Shown: positions 9,597 through 18,955 of the stretch, one piece after another
How the letters are laid out: the number at the start of each line of letters is the position of its first letter
Numbering within the stretch: position 1 is the first letter of the stretch
Origin: CAWJHE01 sp963842455
GTDB taxonomy: Bacteria > Chloroflexota > Anaerolineae > Anaerolineales > UBA4823
Length of the DNA stretch: 64,000 nt
Reading direction: 5' to 3'
Assembly (NCBI GenBank): GCA_963842455.1
Contig: CAWJHE010000008.1
Span: 62,001 to 126,000, forward strand
The notes under the pieces: model-generated
What the model saw: the letters and a program-made list of their open reading frames with translations, nothing else
Databases searched by the model: none
What the model was told of the DNA's origin: nothing
Program-made: the position numbers and the translations under genes

Positions 9597-9624
9597 TTGA
9601 CAAATAGAACGCTTGTGCTAAACT
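9597..9624 (+). promoter_or_regulatory. recA promoter with LexA-like operator in the spacer
   Basis: TTGACA (9597-9602), 16 nt spacer, TAAACT (9619-9624). Inside the spacer lies GAACGCTTGTGC (9607-9618), one base off the Gram-positive LexA box GAAC-N4-GTTC. The position between -35 and -10 is where an SOS repressor would act. LexA is not encoded in the window, so the operator call is inference. Confidence 0.5.
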
Positions 9625-9696
9625 TAGGTACAATCTAGAGTGGACTGATTCTACGAATTTCACAAGTGGCAATTAAGAATAAGGAGCATGTACAGC

Positions 9697-10776
9697 ATGG
9701 CTAAAAAAAGCACCCATCCCAGCCTTGAGATTGATAGCAATCGCCAGGTAGCATTAGATAAAGCCTTAAGCGATATCACCAAACGATATGGAGACGGTTC
9801 GATCATGCGCCTGGGCGAAGCGCACCAACTGGTTGTTGAAGCGATTCCCACAGGAGCATTATCGTTGGATATCGCGTTGGGCGTGGGTGGTATTCCGCGT
9901 GGCAGGATCACTGAAATTTACGGACCAGAATCGTCCGGTAAAACCACAATTTGCCAACATATCGTCGCAGAAGCGCAACGCCTGGGAGGCACCTGCGCTT
10001 TTATTGATATGGAACATGCCCTCGACCCAGCATACGCATCACGCTGTGGAGTGGACGTGGATAGCCTTCTAATCTCCCAACCTGATACCGGTGAGCAAGC
10101 CCTGGAAATCGCCGAGACGCTGGTCCGTTCTGGGGCGATCGAAGTTATCGTGATTGACTCGGTAGCTGCCCTGGTCCCAAGGGCTGAAATTGAAGGCGAC
10201 ATGGGTGACTCCCCCATGGGGATGCAAGCACGCCTGATGTCTCAAGCCTTGCGCAAGCTTTCAGGTGTCATTAAGCAAACCAACACGGCAGTTGTTTTTA
10301 CCAACCAGCTTCGCCAGAAAATTGGTGTTATGTTTGGCAACCCAGAGACCACGACCGGTGGAATGGCATTAAAATTTTATGCCTCCGTTCGTCTGGACGT
10401 CCGCCGGATACAATCGATCAAGTTAGGCGCTGATATCATTGGAAGCCGCACCAGAGTTCGAGTAGTCAAGAACAAGGTCGCAGCTCCCTTCCGTACAGCT
10501 GAATTCGATATTATGTATAACGAAGGCATTTCAAAAGCTGGCGATTTGCTTGACCTGGCAACCAATCTGGATATTATTACCAAGCGAGGTTCATTCTATT
10601 CGTACGGTGATGTTCGTTTGGGTCAAGGGCGAGAGAATTCTAAGGATTTCTTGAAGCAAAACCGGGATTTAGCAGACGAAATCGAATTGGCAATCCGCCA
10701 ACAAGCTCTCGCTGGGGATATTTCACTGCCTTTAGGTGGTAGTGAAGAGGAAGACTTTTCAGAAGACAGTGAATAG
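9697..10776 (+). CDS. recA: Recombinase RecA
   Basis: RecA, 359 aa, the ATP-dependent strand-exchange protein and SOS co-protease. Walker A GPESSGKTT, Walker B-like VIVIDSVAALVPRAEIEGD, the L2 region with GNPETTTGGMALKFYASVRLDVR, and a C-terminal acidic tail (EEEDFSEDSE). ATG 9697 is chosen over 9688: AAGGAG at 9681-9686 is 10 nt from 9697 but only 1 nt from 9688, and MAKK is a usual RecA start. Monocistronic, with its own promoter and terminator. Confidence 0.98.
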   Translation: MAKKSTHPSLEIDSNRQVALDKALSDITKRYGDGSIMRLGEAHQLVVEAIPTGALSLDIALGVGGIPRGRITEIYGPESSGKTTICQHIVAEAQRLGGTCAFIDMEHALDPAYASRCGVDVDSLLISQPDTGEQALEIAETLVRSGAIEVIVIDSVAALVPRAEIEGDMGDSPMGMQARLMSQALRKLSGVIKQTNTAVVFTNQLRQKIGVMFGNPETTTGGMALKFYASVRLDVRRIQSIKLGADIIGSRTRVRVVKNKVAAPFRTAEFDIMYNEGISKAGDLLDLATNLDIITKRGSFYSYGDVRLGQGRENSKDFLKQNRDLADEIELAIRQQALAGDISLPLGGSEEEDFSEDSE

Positions 10777-10807
10777 GATAAATTCCTTCAATTCTTAGAT
10801 AAAACAT

Positions 10808-10842
10808 ACCATCCGCCTCAGACTAACACCGGGGCGGATGGT
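10808..10842 (+). terminator. Terminator between convergent recA and ahcY
   Basis: A 10 bp perfect stem ACCATCCGCC (10808-10817) and GGCGGATGGT (10833-10842), then TTTCATTTCT. Lies 31 bp after the recA stop. Confidence 0.75.
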
Positions 10843-10885
10843 TTCATTTCTGCTAAAAAACAGCTCGCAACAGGGGAATGAAGGT

Positions 10886-12145
10886 CTAGGTTCCCTCTTC
10901 CCAAGAATTCAAATAAGCGACCTGCTCTGCTGTCAAAACATCAATCTGGACCTTCATCGCGTCTAACTTCAGACGGGCAATTTCCTTGTCAATATCTGCA
11001 GGCACGCTGTAAACTTTATTTTCCAATTTCTCATTGTTACGCATCAGATATTCCAGGCTGAGCGCCTGGTTTGCAAAAGACATGTCCATCACGCTGGCAG
11101 GGTGTCCTTCGGCTGATGCCAGGTTGATCAAGCGCCCTTCACCCAATAAATTTATCCGGTTCCCACTGGGTAAGAGATACTGGTCAACAAAGGGTCGTAC
11201 CAGGCGTTTTTCTTGAGCCATCTCTTCCAAGGCGGGTATGTTGATTTCAACATTGAAATGCCCCGAATTAGCTACAATGGCGCCATCTTTCATCGCCTCA
11301 AAATGATGCCGGTCTAATACATTCAGATCTCCGGTTACGGTGACAAAGATATCGCCAATCTGGGCGGCCTCTGCCATCGGCATGACTCTAAAGCCATCCA
11401 TGAGTGCTTCAAGAGCGGGCAAGGGATCCACTTCAGTAACAATCACATTCGAACCCATTCCTCTGGCTCGCATAGCCAGGCCACGTCCGCACCAGCCATA
11501 ACCAGCAATCACAAATGTCTTCCCAGCCAATAAGGTATTCGTTGCTCGGATAATGCCATCGATGGTGGATTGTCCGGTGCCGTAACGATTATCAAAGAAA
11601 TGTTTCGTCATGGCATCGTTCACCGCGATAACGGGGAAAGACAGGGCGTTGTCAGCAGCCATGGCGCGTAATCGAATAACACCCGTTGTGGTTTCTTCCG
11701 TTCCGCCCAATACGGAAGCAAGCTGGTCACGCCGTTCTTTATGCAGGGTTCCTACCAGATCCGCGCCGTCATCCATGGTCATGTGTGGCTTATGATCCAG
11801 GGCTGCCCGAATGTGCTTGTAATAGGTTACATTATCTTCACCCTTGATCGCATACGTGGGAATTTCGTAATGATTGACCAATGACGCAGCCACATCATCT
11901 TGAGTAGATAATGGGTTGGAGGCTGTCAGCACTACATCGGCTCCACCCAGGTGCAAGGTGTGCATCAGGTTTGCAGTTTCAGTGGTGACATGTAAACAAG
12001 CTGCCACGCGCAAACCGGCCAAAGGTCTTTCCTTGGCAAAACGCTCTCGGATTAATCTCAGCACAGGCATCTCATGTTCTGCCCACTCTATCCGTCTGCG
12101 CCCGCCTTCAGCCAGTCGTGAATCTTTGATATCAAAATTTTCCAT
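10886..12145 (-). CDS. ahcY: Adenosylhomocysteinase
   Basis: S-adenosylhomocysteine hydrolase (419 aa), NAD-dependent, splitting SAH into adenosine and homocysteine in the methyl cycle. Marks are CLHVTTETANLMHTLHLGGA, SNPLSTQDDVAASL, DDGADL, NRYGTGQSTIDGIIRATN, the NAD loop FVIAGYGWCGRGLAMRARGMG and NSGHFNVEI. It is the short bacterial/archaeal type without the extra insertion of proteobacterial forms. The start is preceded by TGGAGAAATTAA. It is the last gene of a run with a PfkB kinase and mtnA, all of which recycle SAM by-products. Confidence 0.97.
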   Translation of the reverse strand: MENFDIKDSRLAEGGRRRIEWAEHEMPVLRLIRERFAKERPLAGLRVAACLHVTTETANLMHTLHLGGADVVLTASNPLSTQDDVAASLVNHYEIPTYAIKGEDNVTYYKHIRAALDHKPHMTMDDGADLVGTLHKERRDQLASVLGGTEETTTGVIRLRAMAADNALSFPVIAVNDAMTKHFFDNRYGTGQSTIDGIIRATNTLLAGKTFVIAGYGWCGRGLAMRARGMGSNVIVTEVDPLPALEALMDGFRVMPMAEAAQIGDIFVTVTGDLNVLDRHHFEAMKDGAIVANSGHFNVEINIPALEEMAQEKRLVRPFVDQYLLPSGNRINLLGEGRLINLASAEGHPASVMDMSFANQALSLEYLMRNNEKLENKVYSVPADIDKEIARLKLDAMKVQIDVLTAEQVAYLNSWEEGT

Positions 12146-12222
12146 TTAATTTCTCCATATAGATAGTTTCTTAGATCCCTGTTTTATCGTCAGGTTAACC
12201 GATTGATCTCATTTATTTACAG

Positions 12223-13185
12223 CTATATCAAAAAATCTAATTTTGCGCTGTCATCAAACAAACCGCCATAGCGAGTTAAAAACTCACCTTGTGTGAAAGA
12301 ATGTCCTTGCGGGCCGCGTTTTTCCAGGCAATAGGTTGCAGCCAGGGCGCCTAATCTGCCACATTGAGGCAGATCCAAACCATGCGACAAACCGGTTAAG
12401 AAACCGCCGCGAAATGCATCACCAACCCCGGTGGGATCAACAATCTCTTGCGGAGAAACGACTGGAACGGAAAACAATCCATTCTTTGTAAAAATATCGG
12501 CGCCATGCTCCCCGCGGGTAATGACAACCATGATGTGTGGATTAATTTCAAGAATCTGGCCGATATCCCATCCCGTCATTTTCTCGATCAGAGCTGATTC
12601 ATAATCATTGACAAATAAGCCAAAAGCATGGCGGATGCCTGCCCGTAAATCCTCCGCATCCAAACGAACAATTTGCTGGCTAGGATCATAGATATACGGC
12701 AAGTTGAGAGACTGGCATTCCTGCACATATTGGATCATCGCCTGAGGATCATTTGGAGAAATCACTACCAAGTCCGGACGGTCATTATTCAACTGGTGCA
12801 AAGAGAGCTGTGAAGCATAGGCCATTGCTCCCGGGTAGAAACTGGCTATTTGAGCATTCGCTCGATCCGTGTTGACAAAAAAAGAAGCGGTAAAAACACC
12901 AGGAATCACCCTCGCCCCTGAGGTCTCAACACCTTTTTCCTCAAGCCAGGTGCGATACTCTTCAAAATCTTCGCCAACGGCAGCCCACAAACGCGGCCGC
13001 TGTCCGAGCAAGGCTAATGTATACGCAATGTTTGGTGCGATGCCACCCCGAAGACGCACCATCGATTCGACCAGGAAAGAAAGACTGATCGCATTTAGCC
13101 GATCTGGTAAGATGTGGTCTTTAAAATAACCTGGGAAGGTCATCAAATAATCGTAAGCAACTGAGCCGGTGAGTAAAATATTCAT
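12223..13185 (-). CDS. PfkB-family kinase, probable adenosine kinase
   Basis: PfkB/ribokinase-family protein of 320 aa. The glycine-rich motif RLRGGIAPNIAYTLALLG is near residue 45 and the active-site motif DPTGVGDAFRGGFLTG near residue 260 retains the catalytic Asp. The adjacent SAH hydrolase releases adenosine, so adenosine kinase is the most economical function: removing adenosine pulls the SAH reaction forward. This rests on context, because PfkB sequence alone does not set the substrate. The gene sits 77 bp upstream of ahcY and 139 bp downstream of mtnA on the same strand. Confidence 0.85.
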   Translation of the reverse strand: MNILLTGSVAYDYLMTFPGYFKDHILPDRLNAISLSFLVESMVRLRGGIAPNIAYTLALLGQRPRLWAAVGEDFEEYRTWLEEKGVETSGARVIPGVFTASFFVNTDRANAQIASFYPGAMAYASQLSLHQLNNDRPDLVVISPNDPQAMIQYVQECQSLNLPYIYDPSQQIVRLDAEDLRAGIRHAFGLFVNDYESALIEKMTGWDIGQILEINPHIMVVITRGEHGADIFTKNGLFSVPVVSPQEIVDPTGVGDAFRGGFLTGLSHGLDLPQCGRLGALAATYCLEKRGPQGHSFTQGEFLTRYGGLFDDSAKLDFLI

Positions 13186-13324
13186 TCTGAATCTCGTATT
13201 GTAAAATATGTCATCATCTTACTGACGCGACCATATATTTTACTCGATAAATTGCTATCGCCAACCTAAATTCGAGAAGGATTAGGAAGAATTTGACAAA
13301 TCAAAAGACTTTATGCAGACAAAT

Positions 13325-14365
13325 TCAACCAAGCAAATTGGCTAATTTAGCCTGATAGGGTGGGAAGATTACTCCCTTTTCGGTCACAATGGCAGATAGG
13401 AGTTGGTTAGGAGTGATATCAAAGGCTGGATTACGCGCCCTGGCGCCCTCTGGAGCAACGGGTTTTCCATCCACACTTAGATTTAAGACCTCTTCCATTG
13501 AGCGCTCCTCAATAGGGATCAGTTTACCTTCATTGAGGGAAAGATCAATCGTGGAAGTAGGAAAAACAGCATACACAGGTACACAATGGGCATTAGCCGC
13601 CAGAGCTAACATGTAAGTACCGATTTTGTTGGCGACATCCCCATTGGCTGCCACTCGATCAGCTCCAAATAACACTTTCTGCACTTCACCCCTCGCAAGA
13701 AAATAACCTGCTGCATTATCACTGATAATTTCGTATGAAATCCCGTATTGTTGCAATTCCCAGGCGGTTAACCTGGCGCCTTGCAAGCGTGGACGAGTCT
13801 CATCAACCAATACATGAATTTTCTTGCCCTGTTCGTGTGCCATGCGGATCACACCTAATGCCGTTCCCCAATCCACTGTGGCTAAAGCGCCGGTATTGCA
13901 GTGATGAATAACCGTATCACCATCTTGCAGCAATTCTGCTCCCCAATGCGCCATACGCTGATTGATTTCCACATCTTCATCCGCAATTCGTTGTGCTTCC
14001 TCAACAACCAGGCTTCGTAAACCATCCAGATCTTCTTGTGATCGATCCACTTTCTCCAAAATTCGTCGAAGAGCCCAAACCAGGTTAACCGCAGTCGGAC
14101 GGGCTTCTGCCAGCTTTATACCCGCTTCGTGCAATTCGCGTTTCAAATCAGGTAAGTTATCTGCCCTGGCATGTATTGCCGCTAATGCTAATCCATAAGC
14201 CGCAGCTGCTCCAATGGCTGGCGCGCCTCTGACAACCATTGTACGGATTGCATCGATAATCTCTTCAAAATACTCATATTGGACCAGGTGAAATTCGGCA
14301 GGCAGCCTGCGCTGGTCGATCATCTCTACCTTCTGTTCACTTGCATTCCAGGTGATCGTTCGCAT
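13325..14365 (-). CDS. mtnA: S-methyl-5-thioribose-1-phosphate isomerase
   Basis: MtnA (346 aa) converts 5-methylthioribose 1-phosphate to methylthioribulose 1-phosphate in methionine salvage. eIF-2B-like fold with VVRGAPAIGAAAAYGLALA, HHCNTGALATVDWGTALGV, VDETRPRLQGARLTAWEL, DNAAGYFL and FGADRVAANGDVANKIGTY, including the family Cys (HCNTG) and Asp (GADR). The start at 14365 follows a GGAGG Shine-Dalgarno; an in-frame ATG lies 18 bp upstream at 14383. No other mtn gene is in the window. Grouping with the PfkB kinase and ahcY joins the two branches of SAM by-product recycling. Confidence 0.95.
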   Translation of the reverse strand: MRTITWNASEQKVEMIDQRRLPAEFHLVQYEYFEEIIDAIRTMVVRGAPAIGAAAAYGLALAAIHARADNLPDLKRELHEAGIKLAEARPTAVNLVWALRRILEKVDRSQEDLDGLRSLVVEEAQRIADEDVEINQRMAHWGAELLQDGDTVIHHCNTGALATVDWGTALGVIRMAHEQGKKIHVLVDETRPRLQGARLTAWELQQYGISYEIISDNAAGYFLARGEVQKVLFGADRVAANGDVANKIGTYMLALAANAHCVPVYAVFPTSTIDLSLNEGKLIPIEERSMEEVLNLSVDGKPVAPEGARARNPAFDITPNQLLSAIVTEKGVIFPPYQAKLANLLG

Positions 14366-14569
14366 CCTTCCTCCATTATTCATATCTTCAGACGATCTGG
14401 GCTGTTATATATAGAATAATAATGACATCATCACCATGAAGAATAGTTAGGTCGAGTTTAACATGCGGCAAACGCTTTGTCAAAGACCAGCGATCTGCGC
14501 ATAAGCCATCTTCCATTAGACAAAGTCTATCAGGCAGTGCAGAATATTCTCATCTATTCTGAGGTCATA

Positions 14570-14598
14570 TTGACACCTCTGCCAGCCTGGGTTATAGT
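14570..14598 (+). promoter_or_regulatory. Promoter of the lytic transglycosylase gene
   Basis: TTGACA (14570-14575), exact 17 nt spacer, TATAGT (14593-14598). The ATG at 14606 begins 7 nt after the -10 and there is no Shine-Dalgarno, so the message is predicted to be leaderless. This also argues against the upstream in-frame start at 14477. Confidence 0.65.
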
Positions 14599-14605
14599 CA
14601 CTAAG

Positions 14606-17026
14606 ATGAGACACCGCCTCTTATTTCCATTATTTGTTGTACTTGTGGTTTCCATGGCTTGCTCCAGAAGACTGCCATCTCCATTCGACCAGGAGACTGC
14701 CACACCGTCTGCATCCCCAACAGCCAGCATCACCCCCACTCCAACCGTAACCCCCACCCCTCTGCCAACTCCAACCCCGTTGCCAGGCTCCAGAATTGGA
14801 AGTGGAGAACATGCGCTATTTAATGGTGATCCAGATACAGCTCTGCTTGAATATCAAAAGGCTTATGATCAAAGTGATGATCCGGAAATTCGAGCAGCAG
14901 CCTTACTGGGACTGGGTAGATCGCATTGGATGTTGCGGAATGATTATGAAGCCGTCTCATTATTACAGAAAATCATCACCGAATTTCAGGATGTGCCTCA
15001 AAATGCCGAAGCCTATTTTTACCTGGGGGATATTTTCAGCCAACAAGAGCGCTATGGGGATGCTGTCGAAGCATATAGCCAATACCTTTCATTGCGACCA
15101 GGTGTTATTGATGCTTATGTGTTGAACCGCCGAGGGGAGGCTCGATATGCAACTGGTGATTATTCCAATGCAGCCAGCGATTTTCAGGCTGCAATTGGGT
15201 CGCCCAGCACATTGGATAATATTTCACTCCAGATGAAGCTAGCCAGGGCGTATGCATTAAATAACGAGCTCGATACAGCTTTAACTCTTTATGATGATAT
15301 CTATTTCCGCACCAGCAGTCCCAATACTCGGGCTTTAGTGAATTTACGAAAAGGTGAAATTCACACAACCCTGGGCAATCTTGAATTAGCCCAGGCTGCT
15401 TATCTTGATTCCATACAAAACTACCCAACGGCGTATGAATCCTATTTATGCCTGGTTGCCCTGGTTGACAGCGGTGTGGTTGTCGATGAACTTCTACGCG
15501 GAAAAGTGGATTATTACGCTGGTCAGTATGGGGTGGCTCTAGCTGCCTTGGATCGATACTTGCAAAACAATCCAACCGACCCTGGCAGTGCTTATTACTT
15601 TTATGGGTTGACGACGCGTGCCTTAGGTGGGCATACCGAGGCGATTGATTATTGGGACAAAGTGATTAATGAGCATAAAGACCACACATTTTGGGATGAT
15701 GCCTATGAGCAAAAAGCCTACACACAATGGGCGTTTCTGAACCAAAATGATTTGGCAACGGAGACATTCTTGGAGTTTGTTGGAAAAGCACCAGCTCACG
15801 AACGTGCTGGAGAATTCCTGTTTTTCGCCGCATTGGCTGCGGAACGTGCTGGAAACCTTGAACAAGCGGCAGAATTGTTTGAACGAGTGACCAATTTGTA
15901 TCCCGGATACAACGAATCCTTGCGTTCCATTTTCTTATCTGGTATCACATCATTCAGATTGGGTGATTTTGACAAAGCCATGACAGCTTTCATGCGCCAT
16001 GAAACCCTGGTCGTTTCGCTGCATGATCGCGCCGCTGCCAACTTCTGGATTGCCAAAACGCATGCTGCCCGGGGAGAAACTGACAATGCCCAATCTGCCT
16101 ACCAAAAAACAGCCGGAATTGACCCCACAGGATATTACAGTGAACGCGCCAGAGATATTCTGCACGGTAGAGATCCATTCACACCCTCCCAGGCTTATGA
16201 CATCGTCGTAGATTTAGAGGCCGAACGGCTACGCGCAGAAGAGTGGATGCGCTTAACTTTCAACCTGCCGGCCGAATTGGAATTATCCGGTTTGGGTGCT
16301 TTAGCCAACGAAGGCGGTATCCAACGCGGGACAGCCTTGTGGCAGTTAGGTTTATTTGATGAAGCTCGCGGTGAGTTTGAGAGTGTACGTCTGAATCTAT
16401 TGAATGATCCGGTGCAAACATTCCGACTGGTACAGCATATGGTTGAGTTAGGCGCATATCGAACCGCCATCATGGCATCCAGACAGGTATTGGATAATGC
16501 CCTGTTAGATGATGCTGGGACACTCGGTGCACCGATTTATTTCAACCATATTCGCTTCGGCACGTACTACAACGATTTGCTCTTCCCCCTGGCTCAGGAA
16601 TACGGTTTCCATCCCTTGTTTGTATTTAGCCTGGTTCGTCAGGAGAGCTTATTTGAAGGGTTTGTTCGCTCGTCTGCCGGAGCGCGCGGTTTAATGCAAA
16701 TTATGCCGCCGACCGGCGCCGATATCTATAGCAATCTCGGTTGGCCACCAAACTACAATCAAGACGATCTTTATCGACCGCTCGTCAGTCTCAGGTATGG
16801 TATCTACTACCTTGCCAACCAACGTGATGCCTTTGATGGGAATTTATACGCAGCCCTGGCTGCATATAACGGCGGACCAGGCAATTCTCTTGCCTGGTTG
16901 AAATTGGCGCCCGATGATCCAGATCTTTTCCTGGAAATTATCCGATATTCTGAAACCCGAAATTATATCCGGGGCATCTATGAAATCTTTTCGCTTTACC
17001 GGAAGATTTATGACCGCACTCCCTGA
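14606..17026 (+). CDS. TPR-containing lytic transglycosylase lipoprotein
   Basis: 806 aa, Slt-like. N-terminal signal peptide with lipobox (FVVLVVSMAC), then a Thr-Pro linker (TPTPTVTPTPLPTPTPLP), about 550 residues of TPR-like helical repeats (AALLGLGRSHWMLRNDYEAV, AYFYLGDIFSQQERYGDAV), and a C-terminal SLT domain with the catalytic Glu in FVFSLVRQESLFEGF, then GARGLMQIMPPTG, LYRPLVSLRYGIYYL and AALAAYNGGPGN. It is expected to cleave peptidoglycan glycan strands from the outer face of the cytoplasmic membrane. The start is set by the signal peptide and the promoter 7 nt upstream. Confidence 0.92.
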   Translation: MRHRLLFPLFVVLVVSMACSRRLPSPFDQETATPSASPTASITPTPTVTPTPLPTPTPLPGSRIGSGEHALFNGDPDTALLEYQKAYDQSDDPEIRAAALLGLGRSHWMLRNDYEAVSLLQKIITEFQDVPQNAEAYFYLGDIFSQQERYGDAVEAYSQYLSLRPGVIDAYVLNRRGEARYATGDYSNAASDFQAAIGSPSTLDNISLQMKLARAYALNNELDTALTLYDDIYFRTSSPNTRALVNLRKGEIHTTLGNLELAQAAYLDSIQNYPTAYESYLCLVALVDSGVVVDELLRGKVDYYAGQYGVALAALDRYLQNNPTDPGSAYYFYGLTTRALGGHTEAIDYWDKVINEHKDHTFWDDAYEQKAYTQWAFLNQNDLATETFLEFVGKAPAHERAGEFLFFAALAAERAGNLEQAAELFERVTNLYPGYNESLRSIFLSGITSFRLGDFDKAMTAFMRHETLVVSLHDRAAANFWIAKTHAARGETDNAQSAYQKTAGIDPTGYYSERARDILHGRDPFTPSQAYDIVVDLEAERLRAEEWMRLTFNLPAELELSGLGALANEGGIQRGTALWQLGLFDEARGEFESVRLNLLNDPVQTFRLVQHMVELGAYRTAIMASRQVLDNALLDDAGTLGAPIYFNHIRFGTYYNDLLFPLAQEYGFHPLFVFSLVRQESLFEGFVRSSAGARGLMQIMPPTGADIYSNLGWPPNYNQDDLYRPLVSLRYGIYYLANQRDAFDGNLYAALAAYNGGPGNSLAWLKLAPDDPDLFLEIIRYSETRNYIRGIYEIFSLYRKIYDRTP

Positions 17027-17095
17027 GCTACATTCATTGTTACCAAACAAAATTCTGTTGATTGTCCACCCAAAAGTGGTTATTTCACAATAAAC

Positions 17096-18793
17096 TTATG
17101 GTGTGGCGGTCATTTCTGCAGCAGCCCCGTCCACTGTGGCGCTAAACAAGAACCAGGAAGGAACGGTATTCAACCGGTCACTGGTATCATAAAACGGACC
17201 TACGCTGACTCCCTGAACCTGGGACGAAATTCCAAATGAATAAACTGGATAAAAAAGCGGTAAAGCTGGTAATTCTGTGGCAAACCGGACCTGAAAATTC
17301 CGGTAGCGGCGTGTCCGCTCTGCAATATCCACAGTTACTCTCGCCTGCTCCAAATATTCGCTCGCCTGCCTGTCATTCCATTGTGTGTAATTCTGCCCAA
17401 TGTCGGCTTGAGCCTGGTGCCAAAACGGGTATGGATCAGGATCAGGTGAGCGAGAAAAATTGATCTCAACCAGGGCAGCATCGTAATTGCGGGGCTCCAG
17501 GTATTCTGAGATCAGTTCATCATAAGGGGCAGCTACTAAATTCACTTCCACACCCAAAATGCGCCAATCGGAACGAATTTTTTCGGCTATCTGCGCATAC
17601 GGAGCCACATCTGGGTAGACCATCTCAAATGATAAGGAGACTCCTTCTTTCGACCTGACCGAGCCGCCTTCAGCAGGGATGGTATAACCAGCCTGTTTCA
17701 ACATCGAAATTGCGCGCTCTGAATCGAACGAAATTTGCTCAATGGCTTCGTAATACGCCCAACTCTCAGGAAAAACAGGACCATGCGCCAAAATTGCCTG
17801 GCCTCCCATAATCCGGTCGATGATCCAGTTCCGGTTAAGCCCTGTCAACAAGGCTCGTCTGACAACAGCATCTTGGAGGAAAGGCTTATCCGCTGCATCT
17901 AAATTGAAGAAAATCAGGTTCAATTGAGGCAATCGCCCGGTATACACACTGGTTGTTTCTGACTTTAATGCTTCTCCAAGAATATCAACAGTTACCTGGC
18001 TGATACCCATCACCTCACCTTGCTGTAAAGCAAACAATGCAGAAACCGAATCCTGATAATACTTAAAGATGACTGTCTCCAGGAAAGGTTTTTGTTTGTA
18101 ATAATCATCAAAACCAGATAAAACCACACCGGTGATTTCTTCGTTCTCAACGATCAGGGAGTCAAACTGAAACGGACCACTACCTACCGGTCTCAAATTG
18201 AAATCCGAATCCACAATTTCCTCAGCAGGCACATCTCCAAGCCGGTGAACAGGTAAAACTCCAAAAGTTAAATAATCCAAGAATGGAGAAAATGGTTCGG
18301 GCAATTGGAATTGAAGGGTTTTTTCATCCAGAACTTTCACCTCCACCTGTTCCCAGAAAAGACGCAAATCTTCAGCGATAGGTATCGACTCATTGCGCAA
18401 TAATTCCACTGTAAACACGATATCATCACTGGTAACAGGTTGCCCATCGTGCCAGTTGGCGTTCGCTCGTATAGAAAAGTTATATACTTTTCCATCTTGC
18501 GAAATACCCCAGGTATCGACCAGATCACCTTGCGGCAATCCCCGGTGGTCAAATTTCACCAGGCTGCTATAAATCAGTCGATCAATGTCTCGATCTGCCG
18601 GATTGTAGGAGTCAAGCAAGGGATTCAGACGTCCAAATGAACCCAGCAACGCTTCGGTATATATACCGCCTGTTACCGGTGCAATTTCGGGATCACCACC
18701 AGGTAAAAGTTCGGGCTGTTGGCTCAGCAACAAAACAGCTATCGCTACCAACGCAACCGCAACAACAAGTAACTGCCAACGTAGTTTTTTCAT
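17096..18793 (-). CDS. Family 5 (peptide-type) extracellular solute-binding protein
   Basis: 565 aa SBP_bac_5 protein, the ligand-binding part of oligopeptide/dipeptide or nickel ABC transporters. A hydrophobic N-terminus (LLVVAVALVAIAVLLL) acts as signal or anchor, without a lipobox Cys. Family features include LNPLLDSYNPADRDIDRLIYSSLV, DIVFTVELLR, GSGPFQF, RRALLTGLNRNWIID and AISMLKQAGYTIP. The C-terminus ends in a short Thr/Pro tail. There are no permease or ATPase genes beside it, so it must use a transporter encoded elsewhere or act otherwise. No Shine-Dalgarno precedes the ATG, and a terminator-like hairpin ends only 10 nt before it. Confidence 0.9.
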   Translation of the reverse strand: MKKLRWQLLVVAVALVAIAVLLLSQQPELLPGGDPEIAPVTGGIYTEALLGSFGRLNPLLDSYNPADRDIDRLIYSSLVKFDHRGLPQGDLVDTWGISQDGKVYNFSIRANANWHDGQPVTSDDIVFTVELLRNESIPIAEDLRLFWEQVEVKVLDEKTLQFQLPEPFSPFLDYLTFGVLPVHRLGDVPAEEIVDSDFNLRPVGSGPFQFDSLIVENEEITGVVLSGFDDYYKQKPFLETVIFKYYQDSVSALFALQQGEVMGISQVTVDILGEALKSETTSVYTGRLPQLNLIFFNLDAADKPFLQDAVVRRALLTGLNRNWIIDRIMGGQAILAHGPVFPESWAYYEAIEQISFDSERAISMLKQAGYTIPAEGGSVRSKEGVSLSFEMVYPDVAPYAQIAEKIRSDWRILGVEVNLVAAPYDELISEYLEPRNYDAALVEINFSRSPDPDPYPFWHQAQADIGQNYTQWNDRQASEYLEQARVTVDIAERTRRYRNFQVRFATELPALPLFYPVYSFGISSQVQGVSVGPFYDTSDRLNTVPSWFLFSATVDGAAAEMTATP

Positions 18794-18803
18794 AGAATTA
18801 ACG

Positions 18804-18863
18804 AAAAAAGGGCGTTACACAGCTTGACCGTGAGACGCCCTCCGATCTTTGCTCCTTACGGTC
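18804..18863 (-). promoter_or_regulatory. Terminator-like hairpin with competing pairing, before the binding-protein gene
   Basis: On the minus strand GGGCGT (18840-18835) pairs with ACGCCC (18815-18810), followed by six T (18809-18804). A second pairing, GACCGT (18863-18858) with ACGGTC (18831-18826), uses the loop of the first, as in a pseudoknot or antiterminator. It may just be the terminator of secG, or an attenuator of the downstream gene. It matches no riboswitch class I know. Confidence 0.5.
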
Positions 18864-18955
18864 CACCTCATCCGAAAAGTTGTTGACCATCTCCCCATGA
18901 TGGCAGAGCAGCCAGGGAAAGGTCATTTCCAGAAAATGACGCAGGCTCGGATAAA

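Noticed and set aside
14477..14605. Upstream start for the lytic transglycosylase
   Set aside because: It would place 43 residues before a perfect lipoprotein signal peptide, and the TTGACA-N17-TATAGT promoter lies inside this stretch.
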